NCBI RefSeq assembly: GCF_029717145.1
Contig: NZ_CP099222.1
Coordinates: 1,922,001-1,986,000, forward strand
Source: Citrobacter freundii
GTDB lineage: Bacteria; Pseudomonadota; Gammaproteobacteria; Enterobacterales; Enterobacteriaceae
Direction: 5' to 3'
DNA: 64,000 nt
Shown piece after piece: positions 1 to 10,424 of this stretch. Position 1 is the first letter of the stretch; the number at the start of each line of letters is the position of its first letter. The translations under genes were made by a program, and so were the position numbers. The notes under the pieces were generated by a model, which did no database searches, had not been told where the DNA came from, and worked only from the letters and a program-made list of their open reading frames with translations.

Positions 1-740
<740 letters not shown>

Positions 741-747
741 GTTTTTT

Positions 748-819
748 ATGCCGGATGGCAGCTTGCCTAATCCGGCCTACCTGTGAACGTAGGCCTGATA
801 CGCGAAGCGCCATCAGGCA
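748..819. repeat. BIME: two REP units between ruvB and znuB
   Basis: Two inverted REP-type palindromes (748-780 and 789-819) have the cores GCCGGATGGC...TCCGGCCTAC and GTAGGCCTGAT...CATCAGGC. They lie between the convergent ruvB and znuB 3' ends, the usual place for REP elements, and could form mRNA-protecting hairpins for both transcripts. Confidence 0.88.
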
Positions 820-827
820 ACACACTC

Positions 828-1613
828 TTAGCTCGCTTGCTTTTTCATCATGCTGAAAATAAACATCAGCGCGGCACACAGCACCACGGAGGGCCCTGCT
901 GGCGTATCATAGAACGCTGAGAACGTCAGGCCGCCCGTCACCGCTATCATCCCCACGCCCACGGCAACACCGGCCATCTGCTCAGGCGTACGCGCAAAAC
1001 GGCGTGCGGTGGCAGCAGGAATAATCAGCAGCGACGTAATAATGAGCGCGCCGACAAACTTCATCGCCACACCAATTGTTAACGCAGTGACCAGCATCAG
1101 CAGCAGCTTCACGCGTTGCAGCTTCACGCCATCGACAAAGGCGAGATCCGGGCTGATGGTCATTGACAGCAGGTTGCGCCATTGCCAGAAGAGAATGGCT
1201 AGCACAATGACAACACCAATGGCGATGGAGATCAGATCTTCCGGCGTCACGGCAAGCAGGTCACCGAACAGATAGGCCATCAAATCCACACGGATATTCG
1301 ACATCAGGCTGACGACCACCAGGCCCAGTGACAGAGCGCTGTGCGCCATAATGCCGAGCAAGGTGTCTATGGCGAGGTGAGGGCGCTTCTCCAGCCACAC
1401 CAGACCCGCTGCCAGCATCAGAGTGACTGCGATAACCGCATAGAACGGGTTTACATCTAACAGCAGACCAAAGGCCACACCCAGCAGTGACGCGTGCGCC
1501 AGCGTGTCGCCAAAATAAGACATCCGACGCCAGACCACAAACGATCCCAGCGGGCCAGCGGCGCAGGCCAGCATGATCCCGGCTAACCAACCGGGTAATA
1601 ACAATTCAATCAT
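828..1613 (-). CDS. znuB: ZnuB zinc ABC transporter permease
   Basis: A 261-residue polytopic membrane protein of the ABC-3 family, the full length for ZnuB. Several hydrophobic helices are evident, from [20 protein letters not shown] at the N-terminus to the C-terminal [16 protein letters not shown]. It forms the inner-membrane channel for zinc delivered by ZnuA and powered by ZnuC. Its start overlaps the znuC stop by 4 nt, showing translational coupling in a znuCB operon that runs away from znuA. Confidence 0.97.
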   Translation of the reverse strand: MIELLLPGWLAGIMLACAAGPLGSFVVWRRMSYFGDTLAHASLLGVAFGLLLDVNPFYAVIAVTLMLAAGLVWLEKRPHLAIDTLLGIMAHSALSLGLVVVSLMSNIRVDLMAYLFGDLLAVTPEDLISIAIGVVIVLAILFWQWRNLLSMTISPDLAFVDGVKLQRVKLLLMLVTALTIGVAMKFVGALIITSLLIIPAATARRFARTPEQMAGVAVGVGMIAVTGGLTFSAFYDTPAGPSVVLCAALMFIFSMMKKQAS

Positions 1614-2365
1614 GAGTGACCATTTCCCCGGCGTAATACGATACGACCCTGTAAATCATGGCGATGATTATGATTGTGACGGTAAATTCCGAGTTGCTCG
1701 GCACCGCGTTGCCCGAACATAGAGATAAATTCCGGGTGCATAGAGACCACTTCCGGCGTGCCGGAGCAGCAAATATGGTGGTTGAGGCACAGCACTTCGT
1801 CGGTCTTCGCCATCACCAGATGCAAATCATGCGAGACCATCAGTACGGCGCAATCGAGTTCACGGCGAAGCTGGTCGATAAGGTCATACAATGCGACCTG
1901 ACCATTGACATCCACACCCTGAGTGGGTTCATCCAGCACCAGCAGCTGTGGTTTATTCAGCAATGCGCGAGCCAGCAGGACGCGCTGCGTTTCCCCGCCG
2001 GACAGTTTTTGCATCGGCGCATCCATCAGATGTCCGGCCTGAACGCGCTTGAGCGCCGGGAGAATATCGTCCTTCTTTGTATCCGGACGTAAGCGCAAAA
2101 AGCGGCTGACCGTCAGGGGCAGCGTGGTATCGAGATACAGTTTTTGCGGGACATAGCCAATCCGCAGCTGTCCGTTACGCTTGATAACGCCTGCATCTGC
2201 TGCTACCAGCCCGAGGACAACGCGCACCAGCGTAGACTTCCCGGCACCGTTCGGACCAAGAAGCGTTAAAATTTTGCCGGGCCGTAGTTCAAGCGAAACG
2301 TCAGAAAGGACGCGGCGTTGACCATAAGAGACCGAGACATTTTCCAGTGAAACCAAAGTCGTCAT
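1610..2365 (-). CDS. znuC: ZnuC zinc ABC transporter ATP-binding protein
   Basis: A 251-residue ABC ATPase. It shows Walker [10 protein letters not shown] near residue 37, the signature LSGGETQR, Walker [13 protein letters not shown] and the H-loop SHDLH. The C-terminus has a histidine-containing tail (HNHNHRHD) that could sense or bind zinc, as reported for this family. It energises ZnuB-mediated zinc import. It is transcribed divergently from znuA across a shared Zur operator and overlaps znuB by 4 nt. Confidence 0.97.
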   Translation of the reverse strand: MTTLVSLENVSVSYGQRRVLSDVSLELRPGKILTLLGPNGAGKSTLVRVVLGLVAADAGVIKRNGQLRIGYVPQKLYLDTTLPLTVSRFLRLRPDTKKDDILPALKRVQAGHLMDAPMQKLSGGETQRVLLARALLNKPQLLVLDEPTQGVDVNGQVALYDLIDQLRRELDCAVLMVSHDLHLVMAKTDEVLCLNHHICCSGTPEVVSMHPEFISMFGQRGAEQLGIYRHNHNHRHDLQGRIVLRRGNGHS

Positions 2366-2391
2366 ATCAATTTTAGTCTTGCAGAAGTTAT

Positions 2392-2414
2392 AGAATGTTA
2401 TAATATCACATTTC
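2392..2414. promoter_or_regulatory. Zur operator in the znuC-znuA divergent promoter
   Basis: An AT-rich palindrome (left arm GAATGTTATA, right arm TATCACATTTC) matches the known enterobacterial Zur site GAAATGTTATA-n-TATAACATTTC with few changes. It lies 26 nt before the znuC start and 29 nt before the znuA start, so a single Zur-Zn dimer pair could repress both arms. Confidence 0.85.
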
Positions 2415-2443
2415 TTACATTCATTACGATGATTGGTCGCATT

Positions 2444-3388
2444 ATGTTACATAAAAATACGCTTCTTTTCGCAGCATTATCCGCTGCTCTTTGGGGGAGT
2501 GCAACACAGGCAGCAAATGCCGCCGTCGTTGCCTCGCTTAAGCCGTTAGGGTTTATCGCTTCAGCGATTGCTGATGGGGTTACTGATACCGAGGTTCTCC
2601 TGCCTGATGGCGCATCCGAACATGATTACTCATTGCGTCCGTCAGACGTAAAACGCTTACAGGGCGCGGACTTAGTTGTTTGGATTGGCCCCGAAATGGA
2701 AGCGTTTATGGAAAAATCTGTCAAGAATATTCCTAACGCGAAACAGGTAACGATTGCGCAACTCAATGACGTGAAGCCGTTGCTCATGAAAGGGGGCGAC
2801 GATGATGATGACGATCATGGACACAATGACGCCCACGGTGAAAAAAGTGACGAACATCACCATCATGGCGACTACAACATGCATCTTTGGCTTTCCCCAG
2901 AGATAGCGCGGGCCTCAGCGGTTGCAATCCATGAAAAATTAGTGGAACTTATGCCGCAAAGTCGAGCCAAACTTGACGCCAACCTGAAGGATTTTGAGGC
3001 ACAATTAGCCGCAACCGATAAGCAGGTAGGTAACGAGCTCGCACCGCTCAAGGGGAAAGGGTATTTCGTTTTTCATGACGCCTACGGCTACTACGAAAAA
3101 CATTACGGACTAACACCGCTTGGTCACTTTACCGTGAACCCTGAGATTCAACCTGGTGCGCAGCGTTTACATGAAATAAGAACACAGTTGGTTGAGCAAA
3201 AAGCAACCTGCGTTTTTGCTGAGCCACAGTTCAGGCCAGCGGTCGTTGAAGCCGTTGCGAGAGGGACATCCGTTCGAATGGGAACGTTGGATCCCCTCGG
3301 AACAAACATCAAACTGGGTAAAACAAGCTATTCTGCGTTTCTGAACCAATTAGCCAACCAGTATGCGAGCTGCCTGAAAGGAGATTAA
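2444..3388 (+). CDS. znuA: ZnuA periplasmic zinc-binding protein
   Basis: A 314-residue cluster A-I solute-binding protein. A Sec signal ([20 protein letters not shown]) is followed by the mature domain. Zinc ligands are expected at the His of ASEHDY, the His of NMHLW and the His of GHFTVNPE. A charged loop ([20 protein letters not shown] and following histidines) is the typical metal-collecting loop. It captures periplasmic zinc and delivers it to ZnuBC. The start at 2444 was chosen because MLHK begins the known family N-terminus; an in-frame ATG at 2429 exists but the E. coli gene lacks it. Confidence 0.96.
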   Translation: MLHKNTLLFAALSAALWGSATQAANAAVVASLKPLGFIASAIADGVTDTEVLLPDGASEHDYSLRPSDVKRLQGADLVVWIGPEMEAFMEKSVKNIPNAKQVTIAQLNDVKPLLMKGGDDDDDDHGHNDAHGEKSDEHHHHGDYNMHLWLSPEIARASAVAIHEKLVELMPQSRAKLDANLKDFEAQLAATDKQVGNELAPLKGKGYFVFHDAYGYYEKHYGLTPLGHFTVNPEIQPGAQRLHEIRTQLVEQKATCVFAEPQFRPAVVEAVARGTSVRMGTLDPLGTNIKLGKTSYSAFLNQLANQYASCLKGD

Positions 3389-3403
3389 TGAGGAAGTGAA
3401 TAC

Positions 3404-4723
3404 GTGCAACAGATAGCCCGCTCTGTCGCTCTGGCATTTAATAATCTGCCCCGACCCCATCGCGTTATGCTGGGGTCGCTGACCGTTCTTACATTGGCCG
3501 TCGCCGTTTGGCGGCCTTACGTTTACCATCCCGATGCTGCACCGATTGTCAAAACCATCGAACTTGAAAAAAGCGAGATTCGTTCTCTGTTGCCTGAGGC
3601 CAGTGAACCTATCGATCAGGCTGCTCAGGAAGATGAAGCGATTCCTCAGGATGAACTGGATGACAAAACCTCCGGTGAGGTGGGCGTTCACGAATATGTT
3701 GTCTCGACCGGTGATACGCTGAGCAGCATCCTGAACCAGTATGGTATCGATATGGGCGATATCAGCCAGCTTGCCGCCTCGGACAAAGAGTTGCGTAACC
3801 TGAAGATTGGCCAACAGCTTTCCTGGACGCTGACCTCTGACGGTGATTTGCAGCGCCTGACCTGGGAAGTTTCTCGCCGTGAAACCCGCACGTACGATCG
3901 TACTGCGACGGGCTTCAAAATGAGCAGTGAAATGCAGCAGGGCGACTGGGTTAACAGCCGTATCAAGGGCACCGTCGGCGGCAGTTTCGTCGCCAGCGCC
4001 AAAGAGGCCGGGCTGACCAGTTCTGAAATCAGTGCGGTGATTAAGGCTATGCAGTGGCAGATGGACTTCCGCAAACTGAAAAAAGGCGATGAGTTCTCGG
4101 TGCTGATGTCTCGCGAGATGTTGGACGGCAAGCGTGAGCAAAGCCAACTGCTGGGCGTTCGTTTGCGCTCTGAAGGTAAAGACTATTATGCGATTCGTGC
4201 CGAAGACGGTAAGTTCTATGACCGTAACGGTACCGGGTTGGCGAAAGGGTTTATGCGTTTCCCGACCGCGAAACAGTTCCGCATCTCGTCTAACTTTAAT
4301 CCGCGTCGCCTGAATCCGGTAACCGGACGTGTGGCACCGCACAAAGGCGTCGACTTCGCGATGCCGCAGGGTACGCCGGTACTGTCGGTAGGTGATGGTG
4401 AAGTCGTTGTTGCGAAGCGCAGCGGCGCTGCAGGCTACTATGTCGCGGTGCGTCATGGTCGTACCTACACCACCCGCTACATGCACCTGCGTAAACTGTT
4501 AGTCAAACCAGGACAAAAAGTAAAACGCGGCGATCGTATTGCGCTGTCAGGTAACACCGGACGTTCAACTGGACCACACTTGCATTATGAAGTCTGGGTT
4601 AACCAGCAGGCCGTGAACCCGTTAACGGCGAAGCTGCCGCGTACAGAAGGGCTGACCGGCTCGGATCGTACCGAGTACCTGGCGCAGGTGAAAGAGGTTC
4701 TGCCTCAGTTGCGCTTCGATTAA
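3404..4723 (+). CDS. mepM: MepM murein DD-endopeptidase (M23)
   Basis: This 439-residue peptidoglycan hydrolase cleaves D-Ala-mDAP cross-links to allow wall expansion. An N-terminal membrane anchor (residues about 23-37) is followed by a LysM-like/OapA module (HEYVVSTGDTLSSILNQYG) and a C-terminal M23 LytM domain. The zinc ligands sit in HKGVDFAMPQGTP and in the HLHYEVW motif. It starts with GTG 15 nt after the znuA stop, as in E. coli, so some readthrough from znuA is possible. A strong terminator follows. Confidence 0.97.
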   Translation: MQQIARSVALAFNNLPRPHRVMLGSLTVLTLAVAVWRPYVYHPDAAPIVKTIELEKSEIRSLLPEASEPIDQAAQEDEAIPQDELDDKTSGEVGVHEYVVSTGDTLSSILNQYGIDMGDISQLAASDKELRNLKIGQQLSWTLTSDGDLQRLTWEVSRRETRTYDRTATGFKMSSEMQQGDWVNSRIKGTVGGSFVASAKEAGLTSSEISAVIKAMQWQMDFRKLKKGDEFSVLMSREMLDGKREQSQLLGVRLRSEGKDYYAIRAEDGKFYDRNGTGLAKGFMRFPTAKQFRISSNFNPRRLNPVTGRVAPHKGVDFAMPQGTPVLSVGDGEVVVAKRSGAAGYYVAVRHGRTYTTRYMHLRKLLVKPGQKVKRGDRIALSGNTGRSTGPHLHYEVWVNQQAVNPLTAKLPRTEGLTGSDRTEYLAQVKEVLPQLRFD

Positions 4724-4736
4724 TCAGCATACTGAC

Positions 4737-4768
4737 AAAGCCGGTACGCGATGCGTGCCGGCTTTTTT
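4737..4768 (+). terminator. Rho-independent terminator of mepM
   Basis: The stem AAGCCGGTACGC / GCGTGCCGGCTT is followed by a T-tract, 13 nt after the mepM stop. Confidence 0.9.
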
Positions 4769-4842
4769 ATTTTGTACGGGGCACGACGCGCCGCTACACT
4801 ATCAACAGATTTATTTTTCGCGGTACCAGACACTGGAAGAGC

Positions 4843-5814
4843 ATGGAAACGAAAAAAAAGAATATTGAATATATCCCTGAATTTCATAAATCATTCCGCC
4901 ATCCGCGCTACTGGGGTGCCTGGCTGGGTGTGGCGGCGATAGCAGGGATTGCGTTAACGCCCGCATCGTTTCGCGATCCTGTGCTGGCGAAGCTGGGACG
5001 TCTTGCCGGAAGGTTGGGGAAAAGTTCGCGCCGCAGAGCGCTGATTAATTTATCCCTGTGTTTTCCAGAGCGCAGTGAAGCCGAGCGCGAAGCCATCGTC
5101 GATGAGATGTTTGCAACAGCTCCGCAGTCGATGGTGATGATGGCAGAGCTTGCCCTGCGTGGCCCGGAGAAAATCCAAAACCGGGTTGACTGGCAAGGTC
5201 TGGAGATCATAGAAGAGATGCGGCGCAACGAGGAAAAGGTCATTTTTCTCGTCCCGCACGGTTGGGGTGTCGACATTCCAGCCATGCTGATGGCCTCGCA
5301 GGGCCAGAAAATGGCCGCGATGTTCCATAACCAGGGTAATCCTGTTTTTGATTACGTCTGGAACACGGTACGCCGTCGTTTTGGTGGCCGTTTGCATGCG
5401 CGTAATGATGGCATCAAACCCTTTATTCAGTCCGTGCGTCAGGGCTATTGGGGATACTATTTGCCGGATCAGGATCATGGTCCCGAGCACAGCGAATTTG
5501 TTGATTTTTTTGCCACCTACAAAGCAACATTGCCGGCGATTGGTCGCCTGATGAAGGTTTGCCATGCGCGGGTTGTGCCGCTGTTCCCGGTGTATGACGG
5601 AAAAACACATCGCCTGACGATTCAGGTCCGCCCGCCGATGGATGACATCCTGACCGCAGATGACCACACCATTGCCAGACGCATGAATGAAGAGGTGGAG
5701 ATTTTTGTCGCGCCGCACCTCGAGCAGTACACCTGGATTTTAAAACTGCTGAAAACCCGCAAACCCGGTGAGATTGAGCCGTATAAACGTAAAGATCTCT
5801 ACCCGAAGAAATAA
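4843..5814 (+). CDS. lpxM: LpxM lipid A myristoyltransferase
   Basis: This 323-residue late acyltransferase of the LpxL/LpxM/HtrB family adds the secondary myristoyl chain to (KDO)2-lauroyl-lipid IVA, giving hexa-acylated lipid A. One N-terminal membrane helix (YWGAWLGVAAIAGIALTPAS) anchors it in the inner membrane. The catalytic H-x4-D motif is visible as PHGWGVD near residue 139. It begins with ATG at 4843, close to the family start METKK. Its product links this region to phoPQ at 54-56 kb, since lipid A remodelling is a PhoP theme in enterics. Confidence 0.97.
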   Translation: METKKKNIEYIPEFHKSFRHPRYWGAWLGVAAIAGIALTPASFRDPVLAKLGRLAGRLGKSSRRRALINLSLCFPERSEAEREAIVDEMFATAPQSMVMMAELALRGPEKIQNRVDWQGLEIIEEMRRNEEKVIFLVPHGWGVDIPAMLMASQGQKMAAMFHNQGNPVFDYVWNTVRRRFGGRLHARNDGIKPFIQSVRQGYWGYYLPDQDHGPEHSEFVDFFATYKATLPAIGRLMKVCHARVVPLFPVYDGKTHRLTIQVRPPMDDILTADDHTIARRMNEEVEIFVAPHLEQYTWILKLLKTRKPGEIEPYKRKDLYPKK

Positions 5815-5825
5815 AAAGAAGAAAT

Positions 5826-5856
5826 AAAAAAAGCCTCTCACTTGAGAGGCTTTCTG
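5826..5856 (-). terminator. Terminator between convergent lpxM and pykA
   Basis: The hairpin AGCCTCTC-acttg-GAGAGGCT has its long T-tract on the minus strand (seven T), so it suits pykA best. On the plus strand it ends TTTCTGT and may serve lpxM weakly. Confidence 0.8.
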
Positions 5857-5874
5857 TATCAGGTACCACCTGTA

Positions 5875-5902
5875 GGCCTGATGATCAAAGCAACATCAGG
5901 CA
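5875..5902. repeat. Single REP-like palindrome
   Basis: The arms GCCTGATG and CATCAGGC are separated by about 10 nt, close to the pykA stop. The core matches the second REP unit at 789-819 but the loop is diverged. Confidence 0.6.
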
Positions 5903-5915
5903 TTGAGCGAGGTTA

Positions 5916-7358
5916 TTATTCTACGGTCAGAATACGCGTGGTGTTGGTGGAGCCAATGGTGCTCATGACGTCGCCCTGGGTGACAATCACCAGATCGCCA
6001 GAAACCAGATAGCCTTTATCACGCAGCAGGTTCACCGCTTCGCTGGCGGCAACCACACCGTCGGTTTCGCTGTCAAAGTGAACCGGAGTAACGCCGCGGT
6101 ACAGGGAGGTCAGGTTCAGCGTACGCTCATGACGCGACATGGCGAAAATCGGCAGGCCGGAGCTGATACGGGACGTCATCAGCGCGGTACGACCGGATTC
6201 TGTCATCGCGATGATGGCGGTGACCCCTTTCAGGTGGTTCGCTGCATACATTGCGGACATGGCAATCGCTTCTTCAACGTTATCAAACTGCACGTCGAGG
6301 CGGTGTTTGGAGACATTAATGCTCGGGATTTTTTCCGCGCCCAGGCAGACACGCGCCATGGCGGCAACGGTTTCAGCCGGATACTGGCCTGCGGCGGTTT
6401 CTGCTGACAGCATAACGGCGTCGGTGCCGTCGAGTACGGCGTTCGCCACGTCCATCACTTCTGCACGGGTCGGCATCGGGTTGGTGATCATCGACTCCAT
6501 CATCTGCGTGGCGGTAATGACCGCACGGTTCAGCTGACGCGCACGACGGATCAGGGCTTTCTGAATACCGACCAGCTCCGGATCGCCAATTTCAACGCCC
6601 AGGTCGCCACGAGCAACCATCACGACGTCAGAGGCCAGGATGATGTCATCCATTGCATTCTGGTCGCACACGGCTTCTGCACGCTCCACCTTGGCAACAA
6701 TTTTCGCATCGCAGCCTGCATCGCGCGCCAGACGGCGGGCATAGTTCAGATCTTCGCCGCAGCGCGGGAAGGAGACGGCCAGATAGTCAACGCTGATTTG
6801 CGCCGCGGTGATGATGTCAGCTTTGTCTTTTTCGGTCAGTGCTTCTGCAGAGAGACCGCCGCCCAGTTTGTTGATGCCTTTGTTATTGGAAAGCGGGCCA
6901 CCGACGGTCACTTCGGTGAAGACCTTCATGCCCTGAACTTCCAGTACTTTGAGCTGTACGCGACCATCATCCAGCAGCAGTATGTCGCCCGGCACTACGT
7001 CAGCAGGTAGGCCTTTATAGTCAATACCGACTTTTTCTTTATCGCCTTCGCCTTTACCCAGGTTGGCATCTAACAGGAACTTGTCGCCAATATTGAGGAA
7101 TACTTTGCCTTCTTTGAAGGTTGATACGCGTATTTTAGGTCCCTGCAGGTCACCCAAAATAGCGACATGACGTCCCAGTTTGGCGGCAATTTCACGGACT
7201 TTATCCGCCCGCAGTTTGTGATCTTCTGGAGAGCCGTGCGAAAAGTTCATACGTACAACGTTTGCGCCCGCGGCGATAATTTTTTCAAGGTTGTTATCGC
7301 GGTCAGTTGCTGGGCCTAACGTGGTAACGATTTTGGTTCTGCGAAGCCTTCTGGACAT
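5916..7358 (-). CDS. pykA: Pyruvate kinase II
   Basis: This 480-residue protein converts phosphoenolpyruvate and ADP to pyruvate and ATP, the AMP-activated isozyme. The active-site lysine lies in [11 protein letters not shown], the Mg-binding segment in [13 protein letters not shown], and the signature region in [10 protein letters not shown]. The start at 7358 (MSRRLRRTK) gives the family length and has an ACGGAGT ribosome site 5 nt before it; the longer frame adds only eight unconserved residues. It follows hexR on the same strand, and its product receives the pyruvate arm of the Entner-Doudoroff pathway encoded nearby. Confidence 0.97.
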   Translation of the reverse strand: MSRRLRRTKIVTTLGPATDRDNNLEKIIAAGANVVRMNFSHGSPEDHKLRADKVREIAAKLGRHVAILGDLQGPKIRVSTFKEGKVFLNIGDKFLLDANLGKGEGDKEKVGIDYKGLPADVVPGDILLLDDGRVQLKVLEVQGMKVFTEVTVGGPLSNNKGINKLGGGLSAEALTEKDKADIITAAQISVDYLAVSFPRCGEDLNYARRLARDAGCDAKIVAKVERAEAVCDQNAMDDIILASDVVMVARGDLGVEIGDPELVGIQKALIRRARQLNRAVITATQMMESMITNPMPTRAEVMDVANAVLDGTDAVMLSAETAAGQYPAETVAAMARVCLGAEKIPSINVSKHRLDVQFDNVEEAIAMSAMYAANHLKGVTAIIAMTESGRTALMTSRISSGLPIFAMSRHERTLNLTSLYRGVTPVHFDSETDGVVAASEAVNLLRDKGYLVSGDLVIVTQGDVMSTIGSTNTTRILTVE

Positions 7359-7479
7359 GTAATACTCCGTTGACTGAAACAACTAGGTGTTGCGTGTGAA
7401 CATTGATCCGGCCGTTCTGAAACATAACGGTAGAAATGAACGACCCGGATGATAAAAGGGTAGAACATCGTTATTGCTT

Positions 7480-8349
7480 TTAGCGGTCATCACCCTTGAT
7501 GAGTAATTCTTTATCAAAACGCGATTCCTTGAGCGCTTCCTTGACACGCTTCAAGTTATCTCTAAATTTTGCACCACGGCGCAAAGTAAATCCTGTAGCC
7601 AGCACATCTATCACGGTCAGTTGAGCAAGTCGAGAGACCATAGGCATATAAATGTCAGTATCTTCCGGTACATCCAGGGTAATTGCCAGCGTGGCTTCAC
7701 GCGCCAGCGGCGTTCCGGGGGAAGTAAGGGCGATCACCATGGCATCGTTTTCCCGCGCCAGCTGCGCCAGTTCAACCAGACTCTTTGTTCTGCCGGTATG
7801 TGAAATAAGGACAATGACGTCGTCATCGCTACAATTCATACAGCTCATACGTTGCAGTACAATATCGTCGGAATAGATAACCGGTACGTTAAAGCGGAAA
7901 AATTTATTCATGGCGTCGTGCGCCACGGCAGCGGACGAACCCAGACCGAAAAAGGCGATTTTCTTTGCCTGGGTTAATAAATCTACCGCCCGATTGACCG
8001 CCGCGTTATCCAGCGACTGACGGACGTGGTCCAGGCTTGCCATGGCAGATTCGAAGATTTTCCCGGTGTAGGACTCGACGCTATCATCCTCATCGACATT
8101 ACGATTAACATACGGGGTACCATTAGCCAGACTTTGTGCCAAATGCAGTTTAAAATCAGGGAAGCCTCGTGTGTCCATGCTGCGACAGAAGCGATTCACG
8201 GTCGGCTCACTGACGTTGGCTTCCAGAGCCAACGTGGCAATACTTGAATGGATAGCCCGGTCAGGTGAGGTCAGAATAACATCGGCGACCTTACGTTCTG
8301 ACTTGCTCAGATGTTCCAGTTTTAACTGGATTTTTTCCAGCATATTCAT
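7480..8349 (-). CDS. hexR: HexR RpiR-family transcriptional regulator
   Basis: This 289-residue protein has an N-terminal RpiR helix-turn-helix (LEANVSEPTVNRFCRSMDTR) and a C-terminal SIS sugar-phosphate domain (GLGSSAAVAHDAMNKF, ISHTGRTKSLVELA). In gammaproteobacteria HexR binds KDPG as effector and controls zwf, edd-eda and glycolytic genes. The start at 8349 (MNMLEK) fits the family; ten upstream in-frame residues are not conserved. It is divergent from zwf, whose promoter carries a perfect HexR-type palindrome. Confidence 0.95.
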   Translation of the reverse strand: MNMLEKIQLKLEHLSKSERKVADVILTSPDRAIHSSIATLALEANVSEPTVNRFCRSMDTRGFPDFKLHLAQSLANGTPYVNRNVDEDDSVESYTGKIFESAMASLDHVRQSLDNAAVNRAVDLLTQAKKIAFFGLGSSAAVAHDAMNKFFRFNVPVIYSDDIVLQRMSCMNCSDDDVIVLISHTGRTKSLVELAQLARENDAMVIALTSPGTPLAREATLAITLDVPEDTDIYMPMVSRLAQLTVIDVLATGFTLRRGAKFRDNLKRVKEALKESRFDKELLIKGDDR

Positions 8350-8653
8350 GATGTGAGTAGACTCATCGGCCATGGGCAAAAACGATTTCAGCGATATGGG
8401 GAAATCGAGCGGTAACTCTGGTAGATATTACCCCTGTGAACCCACATTCGGGGCAAAATGGACAGAAAAGTTGTTGTTTTTTTTCAATACATGATCGGAG
8501 TCGGGTTTTCTTACGCCTTCATGGTTATGTAAAAAAGCGACTTTTTTATCCATTTTGCGGCGGTAAACGTCAATAACGCCGCTGTTCACGGTAACAGCAC
8601 GGCTGGATAAGCGTTTACGGTTCACGGAATCACGTAAAAGCAGTACAGTGCAC

Positions 8654-8668
8654 TGTAATAAAATTACA
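8654..8668. promoter_or_regulatory. HexR operator upstream of zwf
   Basis: TGTAATAAAATTACA is a palindrome with TGTAAT/ATTACA arms, matching the known HexR consensus TGTAATTAAATTACA at 14 of 15 positions. It ends 46 nt before the zwf start codon, a position suited to promoter occlusion. Confidence 0.85.
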
Positions 8669-8671
8669 TTC

Positions 8672-8697
8672 AGTGTCGGGCATGAATACCCGACACT
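8672..8697 (+). promoter_or_regulatory. Perfect 9-bp hairpin in the zwf leader
   Basis: AGTGTCGGG (8672-8680) pairs perfectly with CCCGACACT (8689-8697) across an 8-nt loop. It ends 5 nt before the GAGGAG ribosome site of zwf (8703-8708). There is no T-tract, so it is not a terminator. A role as an mRNA 5' stabiliser is inference. Confidence 0.6.
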
Positions 8698-8714
8698 CAA
8701 CTGAGGAGAATGAC

Positions 8715-10190
8715 ATGGCGGTAACGCAAACAGCCCAGGCATGTGACCTGGTCATTTTCGGCGCGAAGGGCGACCTTGCACGTCGAAAATTGCTGCCTTC
8801 CCTGTATCAGCTGGAAAAAGCCGGCCAGATTAACCCGGACACCCGCATTATTGGAGTTGGCCGCGCTGACTGGGACAAAGCAGCCTATACCAAGGTTGTA
8901 CGCGAAGCGCTCGAAACTTTCATGAAAGAAAAAATCGATGAAAGTTTGTGGGAAACCCTCAGTGGTCGTCTGGAGTTTTGTAACCTGGACGTCAATGATA
9001 CCGCTGCCTTTAGCCGTCTGGGTGACATGCTGGATCAAAAAGCACGTACCACGATTAACTACTTTGCCATGCCGCCAAGCACGTTTGGCGCGATCTGCAA
9101 AGGCTTAGGGGAAGCGAAATTGAACGCTAAACCGGCGCGCGTGGTGATGGAAAAGCCGCTGGGAACGTCGCTGGCAACCTCCCGCGAAATTAACGACCAG
9201 GTCGGTCAATATTTTGAAGAATGTCAGGTTTACCGTATTGACCACTATCTGGGCAAAGAAACGGTACTAAACCTGCTGGCACTGCGCTTTGCCAACTCCC
9301 TGTTTGTGAACAACTGGGATAATCGCACCATCGATCACGTCGAAATTACCGTGGCGGAAGAGGTGGGTATCGAAGGCCGTTGGGGTTATTTTGACCAGGC
9401 CGGCCAGATGCGCGACATGATCCAGAACCACCTGCTGCAGATTCTGTGCATGATCGCCATGTCGCCGCCGTCTGATCTGAGCGCCGACAGCATCCGTGAT
9501 GAGAAAGTGAAGGTCCTGAAATCACTGCGTCGTATCGATCGTACGAACGTGCGTGAAAAAACGGTGCGTGGTCAGTACACCACCGGTTTTGCGCAAGGTA
9601 AAAAAGTACCGGGGTACCTGGAAGAAGAGGGTGCGAACAAGAGCAGCAACACCGAAACCTTTGTCGCTATCCGCGTGGATATCGACAACTGGCGCTGGGC
9701 GGGCGTGCCGTTTTACCTGCGTACCGGTAAGCGTCTGCCGACCAAATGCTCTGAAGTGGTGGTGTACTTCAAAACGCCTGAACTTAACCTGTTTAAAGAA
9801 TCCTGGCAGGATCTGCCGCAGAACAAGCTGACCATCCGTTTGCAGCCGGACGAAGGTGTCGATATCCAGGTGCTTAACAAAGTGCCGGGTCTGGACCACA
9901 AGCATAATCTGCAGATAACCAAGCTGGATCTGAGCTATTCCGAAACCTTCAATCAAACGCACCTGGCAGATGCCTACGAGCGCTTGCTGTTGGAAACTAT
10001 GCGCGGCATTCAGGCGCTGTTCGTGCGCCGTGATGAAGTCGAAGAAGCATGGAAGTGGGTGGACTCCATCACCGAAGCCTGGGCGATGGACAACGACGCA
10101 CCGAAGCCGTATCAGGCTGGGACCTGGGGACCGGTTGCCTCGGTGGCCATGATCACCCGTGACGGTCGTTCCTGGAACGAATTCGAGTAA
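8715..10190 (+). CDS. zwf: Glucose-6-phosphate 1-dehydrogenase
   Basis: This 491-residue enzyme oxidises glucose 6-phosphate to 6-phosphoglucono-lactone with NADP, feeding the pentose phosphate and Entner-Doudoroff pathways. The Rossmann segment [15 protein letters not shown] is near residue 15 and the active site RIDHYLGKE near residue 175. The start at 8715 ([11 protein letters not shown]) has GAGGAG 6 nt upstream and gives exactly the E. coli length; the longer frame starts inside the leader hairpin. It is followed by a GntR-type operator and a terminator, then edd. Confidence 0.98.
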   Translation: MAVTQTAQACDLVIFGAKGDLARRKLLPSLYQLEKAGQINPDTRIIGVGRADWDKAAYTKVVREALETFMKEKIDESLWETLSGRLEFCNLDVNDTAAFSRLGDMLDQKARTTINYFAMPPSTFGAICKGLGEAKLNAKPARVVMEKPLGTSLATSREINDQVGQYFEECQVYRIDHYLGKETVLNLLALRFANSLFVNNWDNRTIDHVEITVAEEVGIEGRWGYFDQAGQMRDMIQNHLLQILCMIAMSPPSDLSADSIRDEKVKVLKSLRRIDRTNVREKTVRGQYTTGFAQGKKVPGYLEEEGANKSSNTETFVAIRVDIDNWRWAGVPFYLRTGKRLPTKCSEVVVYFKTPELNLFKESWQDLPQNKLTIRLQPDEGVDIQVLNKVPGLDHKHNLQITKLDLSYSETFNQTHLADAYERLLLETMRGIQALFVRRDEVEEAWKWVDSITEAWAMDNDAPKPYQAGTWGPVASVAMITRDGRSWNEFE

Positions 10191-10214
10191 AATTCCATCT
10201 AGCCATTAGGTGTT

Positions 10215-10230
10215 ATTTTACCGGTAACAT
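10215..10230. promoter_or_regulatory. GntR-type operator between zwf and edd
   Basis: ATTTTACCGGTAACAT is close to the GntR palindrome ATGTTACCGGTAACAT, with one mismatch. GntR control of edd-eda by gluconate is established in E. coli. The site lies 25 nt after the zwf stop and 195 nt before edd, upstream of the zwf terminator hairpin. Confidence 0.75.
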
Positions 10231-10267
10231 GATCTAACACAGATTGTAGAATAATTTTTGCACTTTT

Positions 10268-10303
10268 AAGCCTCGCGTGGATTCACCCGCGGGGCTTTTT
10301 TTA
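10268..10303 (+). terminator. Rho-independent terminator after zwf
   Basis: The stem AAGCCTCGC / GCGGGGCTT with a loop of about 12 nt is followed by a run of seven or more T. It should separate zwf from edd-eda transcription. Confidence 0.88.
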
Positions 10304-10424
10304 TTACACTGCCTGAAACGATTTTGCCCCTGAGCTACGGCCAGCAAGCTATTCAGCATGGTGTTACCTTGCTGAAACGCATTGTTAACCCTGATGCTCT
10401 GACAGATAAATTTTAGGAGCCTCT

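Larger units (their letters stand above)
8350..8714. other. hexR-zwf divergent intergenic region (365 bp)
   Basis: No gene is supported here. The region holds the two divergent promoters, the HexR palindrome (8654-8668) and a leader hairpin next to the zwf ribosome site (8672-8697). A 104-codon minus-strand reading frame across it has no recognisable protein character. SoxS/MarA/Rob control of zwf is known in E. coli, but I could not place a convincing box by eye. Confidence 0.7.

Noticed and set aside
3350..4486. 378-codon minus-strand open frame
   Set aside because: It is fully antisense to mepM, whose M23 and LysM motifs are clear, and has no recognisable domain or ribosome site.
8428..8742. 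Minus-strand frame in the hexR-zwf interval
   Set aside because: It covers the zwf promoter, the HexR site and the zwf start, and its product has no protein-like features.
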